From NCBI GenBank assembly GCA_031274565.1, contig JAISPY010000168.1, positions 1-8,488 of the forward strand: a stretch of DNA of 8,488 nucleotides, read 5' to 3'. The translations under genes and the position numbers were made by a program. The notes below the pieces were generated by a model. It did no database searches. It was not told the DNA's origin and worked only from the letters and a program-made list of their open reading frames with translations. Of the stretch, positions 1 to 6,248 are shown one piece after another. Within the stretch, counting starts at the first letter, position 1. The number at the start of each line of letters is the position of its first letter. The DNA is from Treponema sp. GTDB taxonomy: Bacteria > Spirochaetota > Spirochaetia > Treponematales > Breznakiellaceae.

Positions 1-39
1 CCGGCTATAAGCTCCGCGCGGCACCGGGAGCGAATTCCC

Positions 40-1008
40 TCAATGCTTCCCCAGAATGGCGGAAAGAAAATTCAGCAGTTCCTGGGCATTGGCTATGGTT
101 ACGAGTTCCGTGCTGTTTAGAATCTGCCGTTCCCGAACCCTTCCCGCCACCAGGTCAAGGGCGCCTTCAATACTGAGCCGTCCCATTTCATAGGGTTTCT
201 GGGCCAGACTGCCGTACAACTCCCCCCGCAGTATGGAATGAAGCGCGTCCGCCGTCCCATCTACGCCGATAACGGTTACGTCATGCCGTCCCTGCTGCTG
301 CAAAGCCCGCAGCGCACCCAGGGCCATCTCATCATTGGCGGCAAATACCCCGTCAATATCCGAGCGTTCCTGTAAGAGGTTCTGCATGATGCGGTAGGCC
401 CGTTCCCTATCACTGTACGCCGCTTCCCGGGCAACAATGGTAAGTCCTGCGGCCCGCAAGACCTCTTCCGCAGCGCGGATCCGCTCCCCAGTGGTGGTGT
501 TTCCCGGATCCCCGTCCATAAGCGCCACCCGCGCCCCAGGGTTGAGCTTTTCAAGAAGCCCCTGCGCTCCCTGCCGTCCTGCCACACCATTGGCAGTACC
601 GATGAAGACCGCATAATCCTGGAAGGTATCCGGCATGGCCGTATCCACCACTATGACCGGTATGCCCCGCTGTTTTGCCTCCATAAGAACCGGTACTGCC
701 CGGACCGGCTGACTAGGGGAGAAGACCAGGACCTGGATCCCTTGGTCCAAGACTTCCCGAACCAGGGCAAGTTGCTCCTCCACCGCATCTTCCGCCGGAG
801 GCCCCAGGAGGATCAAGTCCACCTGATGCGCCTTTGCCGCATCCCGTGCGCCCGCGGCAAGGGTCCGCCAATACTGGGAATTCAGGGTTTTGAGTACCAT
901 GCCGACCCGTACCTGGGTATCCGGGACCTCCGGGGCAGCTTTGGCAAAGACCGTCCCGGCAAGCAAAACCCAAAAACCCGTTGCCATACCTGCTAAAAAC
1001 CGTTTCAT
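40..1008 (-). CDS. Periplasmic sugar-binding protein, RbsB-like (ABC transporter substrate-binding subunit)
   Basis: Captures a sugar, or possibly an autoinducer-type ligand, in the periplasm and delivers it to an ABC permease. Residues 1-22 form a signal peptide (MKR, a hydrophobic core, then VFA before a likely cleavage at A22 or A24). The mature part has the two-lobed periplasmic-binding fold. Positions matching known ribose-binding-protein ligand residues can be seen: D122 in VIVVDT, R176, N225 in AANDEMALGAL, D250 in VIGVDGT and Q270 in SLAQKPYEMG. The length of 322 aa is normal. The reading frame is open further upstream to 1170, but ATG 1008 is chosen because it opens the signal peptide and has AGGGAG six bases ahead. 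It lies 91 nt downstream of cysA on the same strand. No permease or ATPase for it is visible, so its substrate cannot be assigned. The family call is firm and the ligand is unknown. Confidence 0.9.
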   Translation of the reverse strand: MKRFLAGMATGFWVLLAGTVFAKAAPEVPDTQVRVGMVLKTLNSQYWRTLAAGARDAAKAHQVDLILLGPPAEDAVEEQLALVREVLDQGIQVLVFSPSQPVRAVPVLMEAKQRGIPVIVVDTAMPDTFQDYAVFIGTANGVAGRQGAQGLLEKLNPGARVALMDGDPGNTTTGERIRAAEEVLRAAGLTIVAREAAYSDRERAYRIMQNLLQERSDIDGVFAANDEMALGALRALQQQGRHDVTVIGVDGTADALHSILRGELYGSLAQKPYEMGRLSIEGALDLVAGRVRERQILNSTELVTIANAQELLNFLSAILGKH

Positions 1009-1038
1009 GCGCCACTCCCTATGGTAAAATTTTTTCTT

Positions 1039-1073
1039 AGGACCCACGCAGCAATAACATGGGTCCTTATATA
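1039..1073 (-). promoter_or_regulatory. Dyad-symmetric element between cysA and the sugar-binding protein gene
   Basis: AGGACCCA (1039-1046) and TGGGTCCT (1060-1067) form a perfect 8-bp inverted repeat around a 13-nt spacer. Read on the minus strand, it lies directly after TATATA (1073-1068), which could be a -10 box, and ends 30 nt before the start codon at 1008. No good -35 box is seen at the right distance. The sequence after the stem on the minus strand is TAAGAAAAAATTTT and not a clean T run, so it is a poor intrinsic terminator. An operator overlapping a transcription start is the alternative favoured here, and a weak terminator of cysA transcription is the other. The symmetry is seen directly; the function is inferred. 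Confidence 0.4.
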
Positions 1074-1099
1074 GAGCAGAACCTGTAGAGAAAAACCTG

Positions 1100-2200
1100 C
1101 TAGATGCGGTAATCGCTCCACACTTCATCGGCGGAATAGATCTTGGCCGCTGAAAACAGGAGATACACAAACTCAGGATTCGCCTGTTTTATGTCGTTCC
1201 ACTGTTTCTTATCCAGATCCGCCTCCAGTTCTTTTTCACCCGCCACGGTCTTGAGTTCTACCCGCACCCTGCTCCCCAAGAGCCGGTGGGCGGTAACCTT
1301 CGCTTTGATCCCCTTATTGTTCTGATTGGATAAACTAATCCCCACATCATGGGGGCGTACAAAAAATGAAACCGCATCTTTGTCTCCTGCCGTACCAGGC
1401 CCTGGGGTATTCCCTGGTACCGCCGGTTCTTCAGTATCAAGACGCAGCGCCCCCTTATCCATGCGGGCATGGAAGAGATTCACATTACCGAGAAAGCTGT
1501 ACACAAAGGGATTCGCCGGGTTGTCGTACACCGCTTCAGGGGTGCCGACTTGCTCGATCTTGCCCTTATTCAGGATCACGATTGAATCCGAGACTTCCAG
1601 AGCCTCTTCCTGGTCATGGGTAACAAACACACTGGTAATATGGATCTCATCGTGCAAAAATCTGAGCCAGCGCCGCAGTTCCTGCCGGACCTTTGCATCC
1701 AAGGCGCCGAAAGGCTCATCCAGGAGCAGTACCTTAGGCTCCACTGCCAAGGCTCTGGCCAAGGCGACCCGCTGTTTTTGTCCCCCGCTTAATTCGCTGG
1801 GGAGCCGGTTTGCCATGGACTGGAGTTGCACCATAGAAAGGAGCTTCATCACCTTTTCCCGGATTTCCTCTTTCGATGGACGGAGGGGCTTTGGCCGGAT
1901 CTTCAGCCCAAAGGCCACGTTTTCAAACACGCTCATGTGCTTAAAAAGGGCGTAATGCTGAAACACAAACCCCACCTTCCGGTCCTTGGTCTGTTTGTGG
2001 GTTGAATCTTCCCCAAAAAAATGGATCGTACCGGAATCCGGATTCTCTAATCCCGCGATGATGCGGAGCAGCGTTGTTTTTCCCGAACCAGAAGGCCCCA
2101 AAAGTGCGGTAATTTCACCCCGCGGAATCGACAGGTTAATATCGTCCAGGGCAATAAAATCCCCGAAGGTCTTGCAAATATGGGCAATTTCTATACTCAT
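1100..2200 (-). CDS. cysA: Sulfate/thiosulfate import ATP-binding protein CysA
   Basis: ATPase that powers sulfate/thiosulfate import from the cytoplasmic face of the CysTW permease. Motifs in order: Walker A GPSGSGKTT (residues 35-43), Q-loop Q81 in VGFVFQHYALFKHMSVFENVAFGL, ABC signature LSGGQKQR (137-144), Walker B LLLDEP (158-163), D-loop around 166-168 and the H-loop histidine H195 in VFVTHDQEEA. The VFQHYALFKHM stretch is characteristic of CysA. Residues from about 235 to 366 form the TOBE-type regulatory tail, with FLGNVNLFHARM, FVRPHDVGIS and a VWSDYRI end as in other CysA proteins. The length of 366 aa is typical. ATG 2200 is preceded by AAAGGAG at six-base spacing. It is the last sulfate gene of the operon, 167 nt after cysW, so it may be partly uncoupled from the permease genes. 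No defect is seen in any catalytic motif. Confidence 0.96.
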   Translation of the reverse strand: MSIEIAHICKTFGDFIALDDINLSIPRGEITALLGPSGSGKTTLLRIIAGLENPDSGTIHFFGEDSTHKQTKDRKVGFVFQHYALFKHMSVFENVAFGLKIRPKPLRPSKEEIREKVMKLLSMVQLQSMANRLPSELSGGQKQRVALARALAVEPKVLLLDEPFGALDAKVRQELRRWLRFLHDEIHITSVFVTHDQEEALEVSDSIVILNKGKIEQVGTPEAVYDNPANPFVYSFLGNVNLFHARMDKGALRLDTEEPAVPGNTPGPGTAGDKDAVSFFVRPHDVGISLSNQNNKGIKAKVTAHRLLGSRVRVELKTVAGEKELEADLDKKQWNDIKQANPEFVYLLFSAAKIYSADEVWSDYRI

Positions 2201-2367
2201 TTTTTTCTCCTTTACTTCATATCCGGCTTATGCACCCATACCGGCGTCCTATGAGGTATCGTTATGGTACTTCGCATCCTTCCTGTGGGATGATTAGAGG
2301 AAGCGCCCCGTCCTCCATGCACCCTTTTAAAAAGTTTCTTTTTTAAAAAAATTTAAAAAAAGTACGG
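2201..2367 (-). other. AT-rich gap between cysW and cysA
   Basis: This is the only sizeable gap inside the permease/ATPase part of the operon. Just after the cysW stop the minus strand carries stacked T and A runs (2329-2361), including weak AT-only inverted repeats. There is no GC-rich stem, so a standard intrinsic terminator is not supported. An 18-codon micro-ORF (minus strand, 2318-2262, MEDGALPLIIPQEGCEVP) starts behind AAGGG, but it has no hallmark of an attenuator leader and is not called as a gene. The gap could hold an internal promoter with UP-element-like A/T runs, but no convincing -35/-10 pair was found. Confidence 0.35.
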
Positions 2368-3210
2368 TCAAACCATTTTTTGCTTCCGCTGTTCCGCAAT
2401 CAGCCGTTCGATAATGGCTTTCACCACCAAGGTTACCAAGGCAAGCAAGGTCAAAAGGGAGGCCACCGCAAAGGCCGCATTGAACATATATTCCCCGTAG
2501 AGAATATCAATGTATAAGGGCATGGTGGTGGTGATTCCCCGGATAAGCCCGGAAACCACCGACACCGCCCCGAATTCTCCCATGGCTCGGGCATTGGTCA
2601 GGATGATTCCATACAAAAGCCCCCACTTGATATTCGGGAGGGTAATCTTGATGAAGGTCTGGAACCCCGTAGCCCCCAGGGTCAAGGCGGCTTCTTCGTC
2701 ATCTTTGCCCATTTCCTGCATCAAGGGAATCAGCTCCCGGGCCACAAAGGGAAAGGACACAAACGCGGTTGCCAGAATGATTCCTGGCACGGCAAACACA
2801 ATTTTAATGTTATGGGCCATGAGCCACGACCCAAACCAGCCGAAGGAGCCGAACATGAAAATGAATAAAAGCCCCGCAATGACCGGTGAAACCGCAAAAG
2901 GCACCTCGATCAAGGTGATAAGCACGTTTTTTCCGGGAAAGTTGAATTTGGTAATGGCCCAGGCCAGCATTATCCCGAACAGGGTGTTCAAGGGAACGCA
3001 TATCACCGCAGCCAAAAGGGTCAGCTTGATGGAGGCAAAGACATCCGGATCCCCCAGGGATTTGAAATACACCTGCACCCCTGACTCAAAAGCCTCGGAA
3101 AAAATAGTAATAAGGGGCAAAAAGATAAAAACAAACAAAAAGATCAATGCCGGTACCATGAGCAGCGGCTTGATCCAGGGCGGTTCCCGGTTAATTTTTA
3201 CGACACTCAA
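2368..3210 (-). CDS. cysW: Sulfate/thiosulfate ABC transporter permease CysW
   Basis: One of the two inner-membrane subunits that form the sulfate channel with CysT. The sequence shows about six hydrophobic segments, the first at residues 16-38. The cytoplasmic EAA loop is at about 173-192 (EEAALTLGATGFQTFIKITLP) and docks onto CysA. The motif RAMGEFGAVSVVSG near the C-terminus is typical of CysW. The frame stays open to an upstream ATG at 3276, but that would overlap cysT by 70 nt. The start chosen is TTG at 3210-3208, which overlaps the cysT stop as TTGA and has AGGAGG (3224-3219) eight bases upstream. This gives 280 aa, the usual family length, and implies translational coupling to cysT. 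The protein ends KQKMV and is followed by the AT-rich gap before cysA. The identity is firm; the TTG start is inferred from the ribosome binding site and spacing. Confidence 0.93.
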   Translation of the reverse strand: MSVVKINREPPWIKPLLMVPALIFLFVFIFLPLITIFSEAFESGVQVYFKSLGDPDVFASIKLTLLAAVICVPLNTLFGIMLAWAITKFNFPGKNVLITLIEVPFAVSPVIAGLLFIFMFGSFGWFGSWLMAHNIKIVFAVPGIILATAFVSFPFVARELIPLMQEMGKDDEEAALTLGATGFQTFIKITLPNIKWGLLYGIILTNARAMGEFGAVSVVSGLIRGITTTMPLYIDILYGEYMFNAAFAVASLLTLLALVTLVVKAIIERLIAEQRKQKMV

Positions 3211-4055
3211 GAGGTTCTCCTCCTTTTGGTATAGACCTGCAACAAATTGGTGAGCAGCAGCAATACAAAGGCGCATCCCAGCATGGTAACTCCGATGGCG
3301 CTGGCGCCCAGGTAATCGAACTGCATCAATTTCTTAATGATAAGCAAGGGGACGATCTCACTCTCATAGGGCATATTACTTGAAATAAAGATGATAGAGC
3401 CGTATTCCCCCAAGCCCCGGGCAAAGGCCATGGCAAAGCCCGTAAGGAGCGCTGGAAATATCGAAGGAAATATGACTTTAACAAAGATCTGAAAGTAGTT
3501 TGCTCCCAGACTGCTGGCAGCCTCTTCCAGGCCTACATCAAGTTCTTCTATGACCGGCTGCACGGTCCGCACCACAAAGGGAAGGCCGATGAACACCAAG
3601 GCAATAACGATTCCTGCTTTGGAAAATCCGATGGTGATACCGAATTGCTGCAGAAACCCTCCCAGGAGGCCCATAGGGGAGAAAATCGTGGCCAGAGAAA
3701 TGCCCGCCACTGCCGTGGGAATCGCAAAGGGCAGATCAATAAAAGCATCGATAATCCGTTTGCCGAAAAATTGGTACCGGGTCAAAATCCAGGCAATGAT
3801 TAAACCGAAAACAAAGTTGATCACCGCGGCAAAAAACGTGGACGAAAAGGATATTTTAAATGAAGCTATGACCCGAGGATCGCTCACAATCCTCCAAAAG
3901 TCTTGAAACGATAGTCTTGTGGCATACAAAATCAGCGCGCTCAGGGGAATCAAAATAAGCAGAGACATATAGGTTAAAGAAAGCCCCAGGGTCAAGCCGA
4001 ACCCCGGCATCTTCACCTTTACTATTTTTTTCCGCGTCCGTGTGGGTATCTGCAT
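3207..4055 (-). CDS. cysT: Sulfate/thiosulfate ABC transporter permease CysT (CysU)
   Basis: Partner of CysW in the membrane channel for sulfate/thiosulfate. The N-terminus is basic (TRTRKKIVKVK) and is followed by MPGFGLTLGLSLTYMSLLILIPLSAL, the typical CysT opening and first membrane segment (about residues 20-44). Other hydrophobic segments lie near 65-92, 103-126, 146-164, 200-226 and 253-272. The EAA loop is at 177-198 (EEAASSLGANYFQIFVKVIFP), and ARGLGEYGSIIFISSNMP is a family hallmark. The length of 282 aa is normal. ATG 4055 is preceded by a weak AGGAAAG in a purine-rich leader. ATG at residue 16 is possible, but its upstream purines lie too close. The stop codon TGA overlaps the TTG start of cysW. 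The gene follows sbp after a stem-loop terminator, so its expression probably depends on readthrough. Confidence 0.94.
   Translation of the reverse strand: MQIPTRTRKKIVKVKMPGFGLTLGLSLTYMSLLILIPLSALILYATRLSFQDFWRIVSDPRVIASFKISFSSTFFAAVINFVFGLIIAWILTRYQFFGKRIIDAFIDLPFAIPTAVAGISLATIFSPMGLLGGFLQQFGITIGFSKAGIVIALVFIGLPFVVRTVQPVIEELDVGLEEAASSLGANYFQIFVKVIFPSIFPALLTGFAMAFARGLGEYGSIIFISSNMPYESEIVPLLIIKKLMQFDYLGASAIGVTMLGCAFVLLLLTNLLQVYTKRRRTS
3219..3224 (-). promoter_or_regulatory. Strong ribosome binding site deciding the cysW TTG start
   Basis: On the minus strand AGGAGG lies eight bases before TTG 3210 and inside the last codons of cysT. It is the strongest Shine-Dalgarno match in the operon and is the main reason for choosing the non-ATG start over the overlapping ATG at 3276. 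Confidence 0.7.
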
Positions 4056-4126
4056 CTTTTTTTCTTTCCTTTTTTTCTCATTTTTCTCTCTTTCTATATC
4101 TTTTTTTCTCTATCTTTTCTTATGAG
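4056..4126 (-). promoter_or_regulatory. Purine-rich untranslated leader of cysT
   Basis: The coding strand between the terminator and cysT is almost entirely A and G, with only a few T and almost no C over about 70 nt. It can hardly form secondary structure. Such a stretch would leave the weak cysT ribosome binding site exposed. It is also unsuitable as a Rho loading site, which prefers C-rich RNA. The composition is seen directly; the role is inferred. Confidence 0.4.
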
Positions 4127-4140
4127 CCTTATGTAATTGC

Positions 4141-4177
4141 AGAAAGAAACCGGTACAGAACCGCTTCTGTACCGGTT
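4141..4177 (-). terminator. Intrinsic terminator (probably leaky) between sbp and cysT
   Basis: A perfect 13-bp stem, AACCGGTACAGAA (4148-4160) against TTCTGTACCGGTT (4165-4177), closes a four-base loop. It begins five bases after the sbp stop. On the minus strand it is followed by TTTCTTTCT, a broken U tract. On the plus strand no T run follows, so it acts in the sbp direction. The imperfect U tract and the promoterless downstream genes suggest partial termination. That would give more binding protein than permease, a common arrangement in ABC uptake operons. Confidence 0.75.
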
Positions 4178-4181
4178 AGAG

Positions 4182-5270
4182 CTACCGCTGTTTTAATTCG
4201 CTCATTATCTGGTCAAACTTCCCGCCGTCTGCGAAGTGGATTGCGTGGGCATTTTTCCAGCCGCCAAATTCACCGTCAATGCTAATCAGCCTAAGACTGG
4301 GAAATTGATTGGAAAACGCTTTTGCCACTTCCGGGTCTGAGGGCCGATAGTAGTTCCTGCCCGCTATCTCCTGCCCCTCTTTGGAATACAGGTATTTCAA
4401 ATACTCAGTGGCTGCTTGTTCGGTGCCCCGCTTCTTAACCACCGTATCCACCAGGCTCACCGAAGGCTCCGCCAGGATACTCAGGCTGGGAACGACAATC
4501 TCAAACTTCCCTTTACCCAGCTCATTAATCGAGAGGAAGGCCTCGTTTTCCCAGGCCAAAAGTACGTCCCCCAAGCCCCGCTGCACAAAGGTATTGGTGG
4601 ACCCCCGTGCGCCGGAATCCAGTACCGGTACGTTATGGAACAGTTGTTTCACAAATTCCTGGGCTTGCTCCTCGCTGCCGTATAGGTCCCGTGCATAGGC
4701 CCAGGCAGCCAGGTAGTTCCACCGCGCTCCCCCGGACGTTTTGGGGTCCGGGGTGATAATCTGGATGCCCTCCCGGACTAAATCATTCCAGTCTTTGATA
4801 CCCTTGGGATTTCCTGCCCGTACCAAAAAAACAATGGTGGAAGTATAGGGGGCGCTGTTATTCGGGAATCGGCTTATCCAGTTTTCCGCGATGTTGTGAG
4901 CCTTGTTAGATATCTCATCAATATCATAGGCCAAGGCAAGGGTAACTACGTCCGCTTCAAGCCCTTCAATAACGCTGCGGGCCTGTCCCCCTGAACCGCC
5001 GTGGGACTGTTTGATGCTTACCGTTACACCGGTCTGGGCTTTGTAATACTTCGTAAAGGCATCGTTATACTCCCGGTACAACTCCCGGGTTGGGTCATAG
5101 GAAACGTTTAACAAACTGATTTCCGTGGCTCCCCCGCCCTGGGTCCCGCCAGCGGTATCCTTGGTTCCTGCGGCATAGGCCGAAGCGCCTACTGCCAGCA
5201 ACACTAACACCAAGACCAGATAGCTTCCGGCCCTGATGGGGTCATTCAAATGGTTCTCCCCTAGTTTCAT
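4182..5270 (-). CDS. sbp: Periplasmic sulfate/thiosulfate-binding protein
   Basis: Binds sulfate or thiosulfate outside the inner membrane and feeds CysTWA. After a hydrophobic signal segment (residues 16-34, ending AYA) the mature protein follows the Sbp/CysP pattern closely: ISLLNVSYDPTRELY (51-65), KQSHGGSGGQARSVI (87-101), EADVVTLALAYDIDEI, NNSAPYTSTIVFLVR, TPDPKTSGGARWNYLAAW (173-190), DSGARGSTNTFV and DVLLAWENEA (235-244). Residues corresponding to the known sulfate contacts are present: D59, S179-G180-G181, A221 and W240. The length of 362 aa is somewhat above the E. coli proteins, because of a Gly/Thr/Ala-rich linker (about 33-49) between signal and domain. There is no lipobox cysteine. 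ATG 5270 has AAGGAG six bases ahead. It is the first gene of the operon, with its own promoter upstream and a stem-loop terminator just after its stop. Whether sulfate or thiosulfate is preferred cannot be told. Confidence 0.95.
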   Translation of the reverse strand: MKLGENHLNDPIRAGSYLVLVLVLLAVGASAYAAGTKDTAGGTQGGGATEISLLNVSYDPTRELYREYNDAFTKYYKAQTGVTVSIKQSHGGSGGQARSVIEGLEADVVTLALAYDIDEISNKAHNIAENWISRFPNNSAPYTSTIVFLVRAGNPKGIKDWNDLVREGIQIITPDPKTSGGARWNYLAAWAYARDLYGSEEQAQEFVKQLFHNVPVLDSGARGSTNTFVQRGLGDVLLAWENEAFLSINELGKGKFEIVVPSLSILAEPSVSLVDTVVKKRGTEQAATEYLKYLYSKEGQEIAGRNYYRPSDPEVAKAFSNQFPSLRLISIDGEFGGWKNAHAIHFADGGKFDQIMSELKQR

Positions 5271-5284
5271 TAATTACTCCTTAT

Positions 5285-5306
5285 CATAGTTCCTATAATT
5301 ACTATG
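5285..5306 (-). promoter_or_regulatory. Inverted repeat in the sbp leader, candidate operator or 5' hairpin
   Basis: CATAGT (5285-5290) and ACTATG (5301-5306) are exact inverted repeats around a 10-nt AT-rich spacer. On the minus strand the element lies just after the predicted transcription start and ends two bases before the AAGGAG of sbp. It could bind a regulator of sulfur uptake or fold at the mRNA 5' end. No known regulator box is recognised. Confidence 0.35.
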
Positions 5307-5314
5307 TTTTTAAT

Positions 5315-5343
5315 AAGATATAGAATATCCAAGCTAATGTCAA
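5315..5343 (-). promoter_or_regulatory. Sigma-70-type promoter of the sulfate operon
   Basis: On the minus strand a perfect -35 box TTGACA (5343-5338) is followed after 17 bases by TATCTT (5320-5315), a four of six match to the -10 consensus. The predicted start near 5308 leaves a leader of about 38 nt before sbp. Its position immediately ahead of the first operon gene supports the call. Confidence 0.65.
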
Positions 5344-5400
5344 TGAGTTATCCTCTTTTTTTCTCGGTTTTTCCCCATTCCAGATGAAAGCATCGGATGG

Positions 5401-6159
5401 GTGGCCCTGTTTATAGAAGGTATGAACCGCATAGCATGGCTCCCGTCCCTCATCCGGGAATACCTGATTCCCCGAGGCTGCGCCCTCTGCGGCAAGACCT
5501 TCCTGGAGGGAAAAGAGGCCTGGTACGGCTTGTGCCGAGATTGCATGGCTTCCCTCACCATGACCGGGGATCACGTCCGATGTTCCCACTGCGGACGCCC
5601 CCTGATTGCCGAGATAGACCGCTGCCTCCCCTGCCGGACTGGGGAGACCCCCGCAGTGGATCAGGTCGTGGCCCTCTTCCCCTATAGCGGAAACTACCGG
5701 AAACTCCTGGTATCCTACAAATTCGGCCGGTACCAGGCCCTGGGCAATTTTTTGGCGGAATCCCTCGTGGCGGGACTATCGCTCTTTACCGCCCCGCCGC
5801 TTCAGAACCCGGTTTTAACGCCGGTTCCTCCACGGCCGGGCAAGATCCGGAAGACCGGCTGGGATCAGATCGACTATTTAGGGAGACTGCTCAGCCCAAC
5901 ATACCGGAAGGCCCGCTCCCCCTATCTGCCGGTATACCGGTGCCTCAAACGGCTTCCCTCAAAGAGCCAAAAAGAACTCAATCAGGAAGACCGGAAGACC
6001 AACCTCCTGGGCCGGATCCGCTGTACCAAACCGATCCCCAGGGAAGTTATTGTATTTGATGATGTGATCACCACCGGGTCTACCTTGGATGCCTGCGCTG
6101 CGGCGCTTAAAGCCGGAGGCGCCCATACGGTCTATGGGCTGTGCCTGTTTTATACCTGA
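5401..6159 (+). CDS. comF: ComF-family phosphoribosyltransferase-like protein with double zinc ribbon
   Basis: Cytoplasmic protein of the ComF/GntX family, linked in naturally competent bacteria to DNA uptake and in many others of unknown role. The N-terminal part has four CxxC pairs (C27/C30, C45/C48, C61/C64, C75/C78, counted from GTG 5401), enough for two zinc ribbons. The C-terminal part is a type I phosphoribosyltransferase domain with TPVPPRPGKIRKTGWDQIDYL in the middle and the PRPP-binding loop VIVFDDVITTGST at 216-228. The length of 252 aa is normal for the family. The start is uncertain: GTG 5401 gives the longest protein, ATG 5422 is an equally plausible start seven residues later, and neither has a well-spaced ribosome binding site. 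It is divergent from sbp with no overlap and no obvious partner, so genomic context adds nothing to its function. The family assignment is firm; a competence role is not shown. Confidence 0.9.
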   Translation: MALFIEGMNRIAWLPSLIREYLIPRGCALCGKTFLEGKEAWYGLCRDCMASLTMTGDHVRCSHCGRPLIAEIDRCLPCRTGETPAVDQVVALFPYSGNYRKLLVSYKFGRYQALGNFLAESLVAGLSLFTAPPLQNPVLTPVPPRPGKIRKTGWDQIDYLGRLLSPTYRKARSPYLPVYRCLKRLPSKSQKELNQEDRKTNLLGRIRCTKPIPREVIVFDDVITTGSTLDACAAALKAGGAHTVYGLCLFYT

Positions 6160-6191
6160 GTGATTTGGCCTGATTATGTTCAACTAAGGCC

Positions 6192-6220
6192 TTGCTATCA
6201 ATCGCTTAGTATGTTAAAAT
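6192..6220 (+). promoter_or_regulatory. Candidate extended -10 promoter for the AT-rich ORF
   Basis: TTGCTA (6192-6197) and TAAAAT (6215-6220) are separated by 17 bases, with TG one base before the -10 (extended -10). Matches to consensus are four of six and five of six. The predicted start lies about 20 nt before ATG 6249, which has AGAGGA at five-base spacing. It may also drive the downstream chemoreceptor, since no terminator is seen between them. Confidence 0.5.
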
Positions 6221-6248
6221 ACCTCATATTTTACCGGTAGAGGATCCC

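Noticed and set aside
1..39. Possible start of a further minus-strand gene downstream of the sugar-binding protein
   Set aside because: Only 39 bases are available, with no clear ribosome binding site and start codon pair.
1009..1170. N-terminal extension of the sugar-binding protein to an ATG at 1170
   Set aside because: It would put 54 cysteine-rich residues before a clear signal peptide, overlap the end of cysA and ignore the good AGGGAG site before ATG 1008.
1326..1955. Plus-strand ORF of 209 codons opposite cysA (and 2510-3253 opposite cysW)
   Set aside because: They lie antisense to genes with intact ABC transporter motifs, and their translations are low-complexity with no recognisable domain.
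2262..2318. 18-codon minus-strand micro-ORF between cysW and cysA
   Set aside because: It has only one cysteine, no terminator/antiterminator pair and no sign of a leader-peptide mechanism.
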